Shown: positions 20,609 through 32,000 of the stretch, piece after piece
Numbering within the stretch: the stretch's first letter is position 1
Layout of the letters: each line of letters starts with the position of its first letter
Assembly (NCBI GenBank): GCA_035771165.1
Contig: JAWNZC010000013.1
Location: 1,151,501 to 1,215,500 of the forward strand
Reading direction: 5' to 3'
From: Paragorgia papillata
Taxonomy: Eukaryota > Cnidaria > Anthozoa > Scleralcyonacea > Coralliidae
Length of the DNA: 64,000 nucleotides
The notes under the pieces: model-generated
The model's database searches: none
What the model was told of the DNA's origin: nothing
Seen by the model: the letters and a program-made list of their open reading frames with translations, nothing else
Position numbers and translations under genes: made by a program

Positions 20609-20963
20609 CACACGTAAAAACGCGCAAGCTGTTACAGACCTGCAAGCAAGTTGTTACAAGGCTGCATGTTGAACAGGCTGTAACCGTCATGTTTTCGCAC
20701 TGGCTGTTCCAGTCTGTTAACATGTCTGTAACAGGTTGTTGACAACTTGTAACAAGGCTGATGACTCCAACAGACTGATGCATGACAAGTTGTTCCAACA
20801 ACCTGTTACCGCTCTGCACTTAACAAGCTGTTAACAGGTTAATGATGCTAACAAGGTTGTAGCAGCTTCTTGAATGAACAGTATTGTTACAACCTGTTCC
20901 CAGGCTTGTTACAAGCCTGTTGCGAACACATCCTGTTGACAAGCTGTGAGATTTTTACGTGTG
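20609..20963. mobile_element. Foldback, family with ACACGTAAAAACGC ends
   Basis: Ends CACACGTAAAAACGCGCAAG and GTGAGATTTTTACGTGTG. The interior is a crowd of AACAAGTTGTT and TGTTACAACCTG palindromes. Relatives are at 30793-31254 and 38890-39214. Confidence 0.7.
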
Positions 20964-20983
20964 TAGCATATGAATTCCAATGT

Positions 20984-21277
20984 TAGGGGGTATTTACACG
21001 AGGCCGGCCCGACTGATTTCGGGTCGGTTGTAGCGTTTTTTACTCTAGATCGTTTTCATGAGTCCGCCCTGAGATTCAGTTCACGCCGGCCTAATCTCAG
21101 GTCGCCTGCTAGACCGAACTGAAGCACTTTCACCTCTCAAACTCCTGGTGTCAAATCCACATAATATAATGATTCTCCGGTGGTCACGAGCTGCATAAGG
21201 CAATTGACACAAATCTTGAAGTAACCGGGAAACCAAGCCTATATAGTTTCAAGGCCGGCCTCATGTAGATACCTCCT
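20984..21277. mobile_element. MITE with TTAGGGGGTATTTACA ends
   Basis: The left end TAGGGGGTATTTACACGAGG and the right end CCTCATGTAGATACCTCCTA are inverted, each with GCCGGCC just inside. Confidence 0.65.
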
Positions 21278-21810
21278 AATATATGACAATTAGTCGTTTA
21301 TAAACCGAGGGCTACAGTACAGATATAGTTTTTATCTTTATACTAGCTTTACGGTGGTCATGGTTGGTGTACCGAAACAAAGAAATGGCGGCCATATTTA
21401 TCATTTTTTCATCCTATCAGGAATTACACGTGTACGTATTGCGTACCTATTTTTATTGAAAATCAGCATTCTTCTCAAACTATCTAGACTTCATCATAAT
21501 AGTTCATTAGGAAACACAAAGCGGAAAAATCATAATAATCGAACCGCATGGCTGGCTTTGAAGCGTACGTGATACACGTACGTGATACACTTAAGAAAGC
21601 TATATTAAGAAAGTGGCTATCGCCTTATTTTAAGCTCACGTCCGTGTTTGATACCGTAATAAAGAACGCTTTGCTCTCGTGCTTGATTGATATACTCATT
21701 ACATTATCTTAGACTTATGGCTCGATCAAGTATATATATATATATTCAAACAAACAAAGTGTTGTTCGCGAAATGTCGAAAAGTGCTCAATACCGTAAAG
21801 ATAGAGCGAA
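21278..21810. other. Stretch without recognised gene
   Basis: No coding exon or clear repeat, apart from an imperfect CGTACGTGATACAC doublet near 21565-21590 and a TATATA run at 21733. Confidence 0.4.
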
Positions 21811-21944
21811 TATACTATAAGTGGGCTTACCTCAAATGTTGATGGTCGCTACTGTCAGTTTCACGCTGGGCGATCTTCAGGCGGCTCAGCGTGAAACTGA
21901 CAGTAGCGACCATCAACATTTGACGTAAGCCCACTTATAGAGTA
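21811..21944. repeat. Near-perfect palindrome
   Basis: Arms of about 60 bp (TATAAGTGGGCTTAC, GATGGTCGCTACTGTCAG, TTTCACGCTG) face each other across a short loop at about 21878. It would form a long hairpin. Confidence 0.85.
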
Positions 21945-21960
21945 TATATATATAAAATAT

Positions 21961-22170
21961 AATCGAAATAAGTAAGGTTAGATATACTGCCGAAACAGAG
22001 AACGTATAGGAGTCTAACGTTTCGAGCGAAGGCCCTTCGTCAGAGAGAAACGCTCGAAACTTTAGACTCCTAGGCCTATACGTTTTCTGTTTCGGCAGTA
22101 TATCTAACCTTACTGTATTTCGATTGTTGTTTCTACACTGCCGCGCCTACGCAGCACGCTACTTTTATTT
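21961..22170. repeat. Foldback, copy 2 of the 424-626 family
   Basis: It carries the GAAGGGCCTTCG-type centre (CGAAGGCCCTTCGTCAGAG) and, on the right only, the GCAGCACGCTACTTTTATTT flank. Confidence 0.75.
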
Positions 22171-22900
22171 CAATATATATATATATATATATGCATGCAT
22201 ACAGGCCATACAGTCTTACAGATACCTGATGTATATGTATATGCGAGACTATAAATCAGGGATATATACCAGACTACAGTAGCTACTAGCTAACTTATAG
22301 TACAAATACTCAAATAATAGATATGACGTTGTCTATAACTGTATTCTGCAATTTTAATCAGGCAATGGCGAAATGGCACGTGTAAATGCCAGTGCCTTAT
22401 ATACCAAAAGCGTGCATGAACAGCTGTTAACGTTCAGTGCTCTTTGGGATTCTTCCTACTACAATGTAGCTGCATGCAATGTTTATATATACTATATACA
22501 TGTATACATGTATCACAATATATAAATACGAAAGTGCTAAGTGGAATATACTGTATATTTCACACTGCTTGAATAATACACGTCAGTGTACTATAGCTTT
22601 TTCTGCAAACTAGATTTATGAATTAAGTTATGCAAAACGTTAAAGAATTCCTTTTAGAAACTGATGTCTAATCTGAATCAGAGAAGATATATACGCTAAT
22701 AGTCCGGATGAAAGGATTTAGGTGTATCTTCGAGTTATTTTACTCCAAAGAATCCCCGAGTTCTCCAACGGACTAAACATTGATCAGTATCAACCACAAT
22801 TCTCGTATCCGAGCTCAACGTGCCTTAATTACGATTTTAACATGCAAATAGCAGATTATAGCAGTGTGCAGTGATATACCGAACTCAACCTATGAAACCA
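22171..22900. other. AT-rich stretch, no recognised feature
   Basis: A (TA)n run at 22172-22190 and scattered TATATA motifs; no exon or inverted repeat recognised. Confidence 0.4.
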
Positions 22901-23200
22901 TGCATCTCAGTATAGCTGAATGGTCAGCGCGCCTAACTGGCGATCGGAATCGAACAACTGGTTCGAGTTTCGCTTGGGAACTCAGACATTTTTCTAAGTA
23001 AAATAGTTCGGAGAACATATTTTCAATTCTCATATTCAAGCTAGCATATATATAGCAGTATTACTTGTCATATATCAAACTCAACCTACATTCAAATCAT
23101 CTGAGTCCCCGAGTAGCTCAAGGGTTATAGAGCGTCTCACCGGTGATCAGTCAGAAGTTGAGTCGGCACTTGAAAACTCAGAGTAAAATAGCTAAAGGAC
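22901..23200 (+). mobile_element. Two degenerate tRNA-like SINE heads
   Basis: 22907-22990 has TATAGCTGAATGGTCAGCGC and GGTTCGAGTTTCGC. 23105-23190 has CCCCGAGTAGCTCAAGGG and CACCGGTGATCAG. Both are followed by AACTCAGA-GTAAAATAG-type sequence, suggesting one family. No cloverleaf with intact acceptor stem is possible. Confidence 0.45.
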
Positions 23201-24407
23201 CCTTTTACAGACAATTGTCTATTGATAGAGATCAGGAAAATACTATCTCATCAAGCATGAGTTAAAGTAGCACTTAATCGCAATATCCGATAAGCCCTGA
23301 AGACAGTTGTGGGTCAAGTTAAGGTTGGAACCGAAGCCAAGCATTATTTAAAGTAGCACTTAATCGCAATACCGATAAGCCCTGAATTAAGACAGTTGAT
23401 TGTGGGTCATAAAGGTTGGAACCGAAGCCACGAATTTAAGCTGGCATCCCGAACGGCGGGCGGCGGTCGTCTTGCCGGCCATGCAGGTGACTAAAAGGCC
23501 TTTGTGTATACTGAACTGCAAACGAAATGACGTTGGTCAGACAAAATAAATCACTTGAATGATATAAACATTCTTCACACCTGTTCAACCATTCCGGAAT
23601 ACTCCCTTTACAAAGCGATTCAAAATACTCGTTACTTAAGCCTCTATACGTAAAGCCGTAATGTAATTGTAAAATCCCACACTTTTTGTAATACATTCGT
23701 CGAAAATATAGACCTTTAGGATTCTACTCGTGGACCAATTATAAAATGACTCACTGCATGACCGAGATTCATATAAGATGATAGACTTCTCAATATAGCT
23801 TTCCTGACTTACTAGTATCAGCCATTCATGAAACTGTCATTCCTTCTTGGTAACCGTTGTTATGTTGGCTTTAGAGCTAAAGGCACAGACAACGAAGAAC
23901 TTCCTTCAAGCCAACTCCTTCTGCTCGACCAGTGTTCTTTAGAACAGTCAACTCTCACTATTCAAATGACAATAATTTGCATCTTTTTGAAAGTGTCATG
24001 GGATGATATTGCGTTCCCCACGGGGGCGAAACAATGTCGGCGTCATTTCCCGCCCTCGTTGAGCGCCAAAGAACTGTTTATCTTTGTCCTAATTAGTTTT
24101 CAACGTGAATTCTAAGAATGGGGTAGAATTTAACATATAGACGTTAATTTAATTTATATACTATTTAGATTACTAAATGGTGTAAATTAAATTAGTGTAA
24201 ATGTTATTCGAGGTTTTTGTTTTAGTCTGAAAATATTTTGACGGTTCGCAAGCGAGACTCGAGTAAAATAGCTCGACAAACATTAAAGCCTATTATAGTT
24301 CACACTTGAGCAGAAGCATAATAGTCCATGAGCCAGACCTCAAAATTCTAGAATTTTGGTACCACTTTGAGGGACTAAAACTCGTGCTCATTTTTGTGAA
24401 GACACAT
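23201..24407. other. Stretch without recognised gene
   Basis: A duplicated 50-60 bp phrase (AAGTAGCACTTAATCGCAAT) occurs at 23262 and 23350. Open frames at 23436-23696 (-) and 23828-24115 (+) show no family motif and are not called genes. Confidence 0.4.
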
Positions 24408-24573
24408 TTCAAAAATGGCCGCCGAATTAGAATTCTTTTATGTGCATATATAAATTAGCACTTATGACCTCGTTTTAAAGTAAAAATTCTTCAGAATTTC
24501 ACACATGAAAACGAGTTCATAAGGGCTAATGTATATGTATATAAAAGAATTTTAATTCGGCGGCCATTTTTGA
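24408..24573. repeat. Foldback repeat
   Basis: Arms containing AAAAATGGCCGCCGAATT and AATTCGGCGGCCATTTTT mirror around 24490. A looser palindromic zone with TTTATATCGCATAAAGCCC follows at 24700-24850. Confidence 0.65.
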
Positions 24574-25217
24574 ATAAGGTCTATAGATACTGAAAAACTA
24601 TGATGGACCTGCGCGAGGCGTAGCTGAATGCTATTAGCGGCAGCGCTTTTATATAAACACCCTTAGTTCTAGCCTTCCTTAATTTATTATTGAGTCGGTT
24701 TTCTTTGTTCTTCCGAGGGCTTTATATCGCATAAAGCCCTTGAATAATAATTAGAAACGAAATGAAGAAAAAAAACAAGGAAAATCTTTGTCCAAGGTGG
24801 AAAAAATAGACAACGTCGGGATGTATGCGATATAAAGCCCTCGGACGCTGCGCGTCCTCGGGTCTTTATATAGCATACATCCCTCGTTCTCGGGATTTAT
24901 CTATTACTTAGTTCAAATTTCACGCGGCTTTCTTTGTTATTCATAAGTCTTTATCTCCCATACAAGGTTGAATTCTATTGAATTGAATTTCTACTAGCGA
25001 CATAAGAAATAAGCACAAGGACAAAACAAAAGGCGAAACAAAAGAATGAAGTCAAGCCTGCGACATGAGGATAATCATGATCATAAGCCAAGAGCAGAAA
25101 GACGAAATAATGAAAAATTCTCGGCATTGTTTTGTCGTCTTTGTTTTTGTGCTTATGCTTATGTCACTAGTGTGAACCAGCATATCTGTCTCTTCTCTTC
25201 ACATAAATTGGATATAA

Positions 25218-25482
25218 TATTTACACAGTTTTTATAAATATAGAAGGCCTGGCCAAACGCTTTCAACATTTCATTCAACATCGTTCAACATTGTTGAATT
25301 CAACCGTGATTCAACATGTTGAGCGTTTGGCCACCCTGTTGAATGATGTTGAACGTTGTTGAACGAAATTTGAACATGTTCAAATTTGCGTTCAACATGC
25401 GTTCAACAATGTTGAACGATGTTGCATGAAATGTTGAAAGCGTTTTGCCAGGCCTTCTATATTTATAAAAACTGTGTAAATA
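25218..25482. mobile_element. TTCAACA-type MITE inside a longer inverted repeat
   Basis: The MITE core 25245-25456 has GGCCTGGCCAAACGC ends. The mirror symmetry continues outside it: ACACAGTTTTTATAAATATAG on the left matches CTATATTTATAAAAACTGTG on the right. Confidence 0.7.
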
Positions 25483-25862
25483 TTATAATTATATGGGTAT
25501 ATATTAGTAACTTCGATTGATACTTAATTATTTAGAAGGGTGGTAGACCGATCGAGTCTATCTAAGGATCGGCTGGGTTTTTCCCGACCCCTTTTTGGGT
25601 GTCACGATCTTGCATTTTTGCACTTTTTACTTCCGCTAATATTCATACTTCCCGCGAGTCGTTAATAGCCGGTGAGACCGTGAGGCATGGTGTAAGTTCT
25701 TTGCTCCTTTCGCTTTTGGAGTTGGACAAAAGGTTGAATAGCTTGGCCTTTTGATCATAAGGTGTTCTTGCACGTTGTACATGTTGGTAGATTTTGAAAG
25801 TGACTGACTGACTTTGTAGTTAAACAGCGATCAGATGTACTGACAACTGTCGTGATCGTAAA
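25483..25862. other. Stretch without recognised feature
   Basis: No exon, tandem repeat or inverted repeat recognised. Confidence 0.35.
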
Positions 25863-25977
25863 TATGTTCACCAGTGTGAAGTGTGCACCACATTCAGCCT
25901 TTGATTCAGGCTCGGCGCAGGCGTCTTGTTTATTAGAGCCAATTAGAAGTAGATTATATTATGTACATGCGGTAACT

Positions 25978-26395
25978 CAATCTCGTTCCCAGAGCCCACG
26001 TTCCCCACCCGGGAAACGAGAGACTCTGGGATAATCCGTTTCAAATCACAAGATTCTCGTTATTCCGGTTGAGGTACGCATGCGTAAATATCCGAGCGGA
26101 ATCTGGATAGTATGTTCTCCTTGTTTGACTTTTCCCCAAACAAGTCAATGGGGTTGCTGGCGAAGCTCGAATTACAGCATCTACACACATACGGCGAAGA
26201 TATCGATCGCGGCAACGTCTTCACTGGAGTCTTGTCGTCCGACATCGTTGTTATTTTGGTTTTATTAATTCTACTTCCGGTCACTTCGGACCAACTCATG
26301 CTCACTATTCAGCCAATAACGTAACGATTTGAAACGGATTATCCCAGAGTCTCTCGTTTCCCGGGTGGGGAACGTGGGCTCTGGGAACGAGATTG
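25978..26395. mobile_element. Long-TIR transposon with a zinc-finger-like exon
   Basis: Inverted arms of about 70 bp begin CAATCTCGTTCCCAGAGCCC and end GGGCTCTGGGAACGAGATTG. The interior is single-copy and carries a minus-strand frame (26060-26305). No target duplication of the usual size is evident. Confidence 0.75.
26060..26305 (-). CDS. Transposon-borne CxxC domain fragment
   Basis: The frame encodes 81 residues, with MSDDKTPVK near a likely start and then SSPYVCRCCNSSFASNP and DLFGEKSNKENIL. The CRCC...F spacing and following LFG resemble N-terminal zinc-binding domains of some animal transposon proteins (ZAD-like). A GCATGC|GTACCT donor near 26073 would make it a first exon whose continuation has been lost. 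It is probably a leftover of the parent transposon rather than a host gene. The family was not identified. Confidence 0.4.
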   Translation of the reverse strand: MSMSWSEVTGSRINKTKITTMSDDKTPVKTLPRSISSPYVCRCCNSSFASNPIDLFGEKSNKENILSRFRSDIYACVPQPE

Positions 26396-26709
26396 GTTCA
26401 CCAGTGTGAAGTATGCATCACATTCAGCCTTCGATTCAGGCTCGGCGTGCTTTCCAGTAGCCGGAGTGAACGCCTGAGCCAGGCGTCTCGTTTATTAGAG
26501 CCAATTAGAAGTAGATTATTTACGTGCGGTAACTATATATATGCAAACAAATGAATATGAATATAAACCAAAATTTGTCGTCTTGTGACTTGATATTCAA
26601 GTTATAGAACAAGATTATAGGACAAATATGAAAGGTAATATTCCGACTATATTTCAAAGTCATCGGCTGTCAAAAAATTACGAAGCTAGCCGCTGAAACT
26701 TATTCATAT

Positions 26710-27149
26710 ACCGTAAAATCCCGAAAGTAGCGGCCCCCCCTAAACTAGCGGCAGATTTCAGATGTGTTAAAAATTTCCGAAAGTAGCGGCGCCCCTGAAA
26801 GTAGCGCCGCCCCCCCCCCCCGAAAGTAGCAGCCCCCCGTAAGCAGCGGCTCTTTTGAAGAGCGCGCTTCCGCGTTATGCAGTGAATACGATTGATGATG
26901 ATAAAATGGCTTGAAAGAAAGAGGAAAAATCAAACCAATAACTTTAATTCACGTTCATATTAAGAGGATATCTTGCACTCGTTTTATGTAATACAGCAAA
27001 TTTAGTTCGTATTTACTTTACTTACTTATTCACAGTATGTTAACGTATTTTACCACCCAAAAGTAGCGTTCCCCCGAAAGTAGCGGCTCCCAACAGTGGA
27101 TAAAACCGAAAGTAAGGGGGAGGGGCACTACTTTTGGGATTCTACGGTA
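26710..27149. mobile_element. MITE with ACCGTAAAATCCCGAAAG ends
   Basis: The left end ACCGTAAAATCCCGAAAGTA mirrors the right TACTTTTGGGATTCTACGGT. CGAAAGTAGCGGC is repeated several times near both ends. It is related in its CCGTAAA terminus to 49401-49795. Confidence 0.7.
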
Positions 27150-27725
27150 TATACAATCGCAAAGATGATGTCATCGACTAAACGAAGAGAAAATTCTGCA
27201 CACGATCGGAAATGGCGGCTGTCGAGGCTCGCGAAATACGGGCTGACCCGTATTAGCTACGCATGCGTAGAACGAATATCTTGCGTGTAAACGTCATAAA
27301 TACACGGACAACAACTCACATGAGCCAGCACGCACGTGGACTGCGAACTGCCCCAGGAAAGTGGCCGATTTTCTATGCGATTTCCGATCGTGTGTCATGC
27401 CAACATCACCCGTACGATTGTATATAAATTTCAGCAGTATTGTACATACATGTCGATCAAGTTCTGTCGTATATATTAAATGTACATGCATGCATATTTA
27501 TGAATAGAAAACATTTTCCGTGTTTCTATAGAGTTATAGAAACACGAGGGGAAGTTTGGGAGAACGAGAAGTTACAGTGGGAACACGAGCTATCACCAAC
27601 AGTTCCACGAGTGTTTCTATAACTATATAGGAACACGGAAAAAATGTTTTCTATTTCCTTTATAAAAAACTTAGCCCTCCTAACCGGGCTGAAAATCCCC
27701 TTAGATCGTTTTAGGTCGTTTTTAA
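27150..27725. other. Stretch with an inverted repeat, no gene
   Basis: GGAACACGG and GTTTCTATA motifs pair across 27500-27660 (TTCCGTGTTTCTATAGAGTT against AACTATATAGGAACACGGAA). No exon recognised. Confidence 0.45.
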
Positions 27726-28892
27726 AGGACATTGGCAATAAAAATGAAGTTTGTCAAATTTGAAAGAACTCATAAAATTGTAATAGAAGATCTTTTACAA
27801 CTTTTTTGTATCTTTCTTCGTTTTTAAAATATTTCAGTTTGTCTAATACGTAAATTAGATATGATTGCTCAACATAAAATGTTTAGTGCCACAAGGCGTT
27901 TTTATGTGCACAGTTTTAAGTTATTTCGTTAAAGGGTATTGGCAATAAAAATTAAATTTGACACATTTGAAAGAACTCGTCAAATGGTATAAGAAGACCT
28001 TTTGTAATTTTTCTGTATCTTTCTTGTGTTTTGAAATATTTCGACTAAAGACAGCGTGCTGTCCACCATCTTGTTGTAATATTGGGTCTAATTAACTAGG
28101 GAATTGGTGACGTCACAAGCAGGGTAAACCTGATGAAACTACTCCGTGGGTGACTAAATTTCCACGGAAGGCTTTTTAAATGTTGTGGGTCAATTTAAAA
28201 TGGAAATAGCGCAACAAAATCGAGTTTCTAGCTCATAATATCATAAGGTTGGCAAGATTAAAATTTCACTTTACCCTGCTTATGTCGTCACATGCATAAT
28301 TTTGCATATCGAAAATAATTCCAAGATGGCGGACAGCACGCTGAGTTTGGTCGAAATATTTCCAAAACCAAAACAGATACAGAAAAATTGTAAAAGGTCT
28401 TCTTATACCATTTGACGAGTTCTTTCAAATGGGATAAACTTAATTTTTATTGCCAATACCCTTTAAACAGGCTTAAAAAACTCATTAATAATTCATGAGG
28501 AAAACACAAAAGAAATCAATACCGTAGCAGAGGTTGTAAATCGGATACAGAATCGTCCTGATTTACATAAACTTTAGCTTCGATTTTCTCGGCTAAAATA
28601 GAGTATATCGCTAAAATAGTTGGTGAACTTGATTACTTAGATGCATTTGTATTTTAAGATACAGATCGGCTGCTCATGCTGTATCTATTACTTGGAGATA
28701 TAATTGATTTTGATAGGTGTGAAATACTGTACCCTGCTCCTGACGTCATGCAGAGACCATCTAATTTACATATCAAAAAACTGGAATATCTTGAAAACGA
28801 AGAAAGATACAAAAAAGTTGTAAGAGATCTTCCATTACAATTTTACGAGTTCTTTCAAATTAGCCAAACTTAATTTTTATTGCCAATGTCCT
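27726..28892. mobile_element. Outer TTAA-type MITE split by a relative
   Basis: Ends AGGACATTGGCAATAAAAAT and ATTTTTATTGCCAATGTCCT. The left flank is TTAA (27722-27725); the right is decayed. Subterminal arms (AACTTTTTTGTATCTTTCTTC) are mirrored near 28810. A second element occupies 27933-28462. Confidence 0.7.
27933..28462. mobile_element. Inner piggyBac-like MITE
   Basis: TTAA lies on both sides (27929-27932, 28463-28466), with AGGGTATTGGCAATAAAAAT ends. It is very close to 7067-7627 along its whole length. Confidence 0.8.
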
Positions 28893-29027
28893 AGATGATT
28901 CCTTGTTTTAGTAACTGCGCTATTAACGTAACTTTATACTCTGTCTATAGCACATTTCTAATGCTGCATGACCAGCACATTGTTTTCGAGATATTTCTTT
29001 TCTCTTTCCTCATCAGAATGATATGGT

Positions 29028-32000
29028 TTAGAAGAGACCAATTGTTATTTTTTTCACGCGAGCTTTTACTAACACGATTTCTTTAAGCAAGGTGACTAAA
29101 TCTTGCTGAATCTGCAAAAGAAATCAAATATTTAATAAGACAATGTAACTATTATATAACCAAATATGAAAATTATAAAAGTTATAATAATTTTATAAAT
29201 TATGACAATTACGTTAATTAAATTAGTTATTTTTTCGTATGTTTTTGCTTTGCAAGCTGTCGTAAGTTAGGCCTGGTTCATATACGTCGCATTTAATTCA
29301 GACGAATTTAATTCATAGTTAGCTTCGTCGACTAGTCGACGTAATCTCGAATTCAGTGACGAGCAAGGAAAATCCCGCTAGATCGCGCCAAAAACGTCCA
29401 ATACGCGTGCGAAGTAAGGGACCGGTCATTATTTATGGCCAGGGGTGGGACCGAAGAGAAAAGTTTTATCCTCACAAAAAAATGACTACCCAACTTATTT
29501 TCCATTAAAATTCTCCCTTACCCACCCAACAAATCACCAAATTTTTTTCTGACCCACCCCCACATATCAAACAAAAAAGGGTGTTTGATCAGCCACGAAC
29601 AACACTTTACTTTAAAAATAGTATAATGCCAAGGTCTTTTGGGGGCAAAGGTCACACCGTACTGTTCCAGGATATGTCTATTAGACATTTATATTTGACG
29701 ATTTCTATTATAAAATTCCATTCTTATCTTTTAAAGCCATTTAGTGTTGTGATTCAATGCTGTTCAATCAAAAGTACCTCAATTAAGTTTAAACAAATTC
29801 CAATACCCGCCATCACGTCCATAGCGGGTTTTAACTAATGGAAGGAGGTCAACTGCTGGTGCTTCACTCTCCACTTCACTGCTACTACTACTCTCTCAGC
29901 AATTTCTTCAACAACCAGGTCTTCGTCATTTATCTTGTGATACATGTAGTTGCATATGTTATACATATTAATACAACATTTTAATAGATACTTTTGAATT
30001 CTTGGTATAGTGATTTTTTTTTACCCACCCCTTTCACTCTTTAATTTTTTTCGTACCCAACCTTGGACATACCCAAATTTTTGCTCACCCAACCTTTTTC
30101 TCTTCGGTCCCACCCCCAGCCATAAATAATGACCGGTCCCTAAACAAAAATCTGATCAGGGGCTCAAAAAATATGCATTTAATTCGATGCGACGATACAG
30201 CGACGTCTGAAACCAACACGCATTTCAGACGTTGTATCCGTCTCACCGTGATGGATACAACGTCTTAGACGAATTTAACGCTTCAGTCGAATTTAATTCG
30301 TTTCATACGTCGCACTACAGTCGCATTTAATTGATTGAGTTAAATTCGTTTGAATTAAATGCGAGGTATGAACCAGGCCTTAAACTCAAAAGAAAAACTC
30401 TGAGCTCCAGACGAGACTCGAACCCACAACCTTCCGAATGCCAGCCGGACGCTCTCATCATTGAGCAACTGGAACTCAGATGGTAGACCGAGGTTGCTTT
30501 CGACGTCCGAGTTCCAGTGGCTCAATGGTGAGAACGTCCGGCTGGCTGGCATTCGGAAGGTTGTGGGTTCGAGTCCCGTCTGGAGCTCAGAGTTTTTCTC
30601 TGAGTTTAACTTACGAGAGCTACACTGTAGGAAAAAAGAGATTTATATTATATCTTGAATTCTATTTTAAACCTGCCATATACAGTAAGCCGGTTTTCCA
30701 CTAGGCAATTTTTTTCGCGCGAAATGACTTTCTTTTGTTCGAATTCAGTAGATTTCTGATTAGTTCCAGCTCAGAGCTCATGCATGCATCGCCTACACGC
30801 GTAAAAACGCACAACTTGTTCACGGTTGTCAACAGGCGTGAACAATGTTGTGCTGCTCGCCGTGAACAAGTTGTCAACAAGTTGTTCGCTTATGGTTCGA
30901 ACAACTTGTTCACGGATAAATCAACAGTCATGAACAAGTTGTTCCAACAGCACATTTTTATAGCCAACAACGTTGTTCGCACATGATACAACATGTTGTA
31001 AGAGCATGACGAAATAACAACGATGAACAACAATGTTACAACAATGGTGAACATGGTTGATGTATCAACACGTTCTTCGGTTGTTACAACATGCGTGAAC
31101 AACGGTTGTTGTTTCATCAAGCTGTAACAACTTGTTGAAACAATGATGAACAATGTTGTTCATTTATCAATGTTGTTCACATATGTCAACAAGTTGTTAC
31201 AGCATTGTTCAGGCAACAATGCTGTAACAACTTGCGAGATTTTTACGCGTGTAGTGGAAAACCGGCTTTAATGTATGTTAAATATTATGTTATTATGTGT
31301 AATAATGCACATTGTAGAGATGATTAAATTATAACAATTATATTCTTTTTAAGTGGGTAAAAAAATTATAAAAAATTATATATTCTTAAGGTAAAAAAAT
31401 TATATTCTAACATAATTAAAATAATAAAAAAATTATATTCTTTTTAAGTCTAACCTCCGGAATGTCCATGAGTCGCCTTTGCTTTGCATCTCTCCAGGTC
31501 CAATCCAGTACAACGGATTTTAGGTGAGATAGTTTAAGTAAACCTTAATTTCAAATAATAGAAAAGTTTAGCCCACGATTTCCTTGTCACCTCGCCATTT
31601 CAAGAGATCCCCCCGATCCTAAAACTCGATTATCCAAAAGTAAGACAGAAAAGATGGCGGGATCAAAATACTATAAGCAATATTGGGCATTTCACTCGAT
31701 TGTATAGCATGTTCTAGGGATTTTTGGTGAAGGAAAATTCGAGTGTAGAATATATACATTTTAAGACCAAACCGGGACCAGTTGCGAAAAATGCAACTAC
31801 ACAGGCCTTCCGGCAGGAATTGAACCCACGACCTTGCGATTCTCGTGCAATGCTCTGACCACGGAGGGCCTTGCCGAGAGCTTGATCGCGAGTTCTGTAT
31901 ATATATATTAAGGTGGTAATGCCAGGAGAGAATTCGGTATATTAGAAGCAATACCAATTGGGCATATTCGGCAACGCCCTCCGTGGCTCAGTGGTCAGAG

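Larger units (their letters stand above)
25863..26534. repeat. Direct duplication flanking a transposon
   Basis: About 115-135 bp (GTTCACCAGTGTGAAGT...ATTCAGGCTCGGCG...GCCAATTAGAAGTAGATTAT) is present at 25866-25976 and again at 26396-26534, with the element 25978-26395 exactly between. The second copy has about 27 extra bases. Confidence 0.75.
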
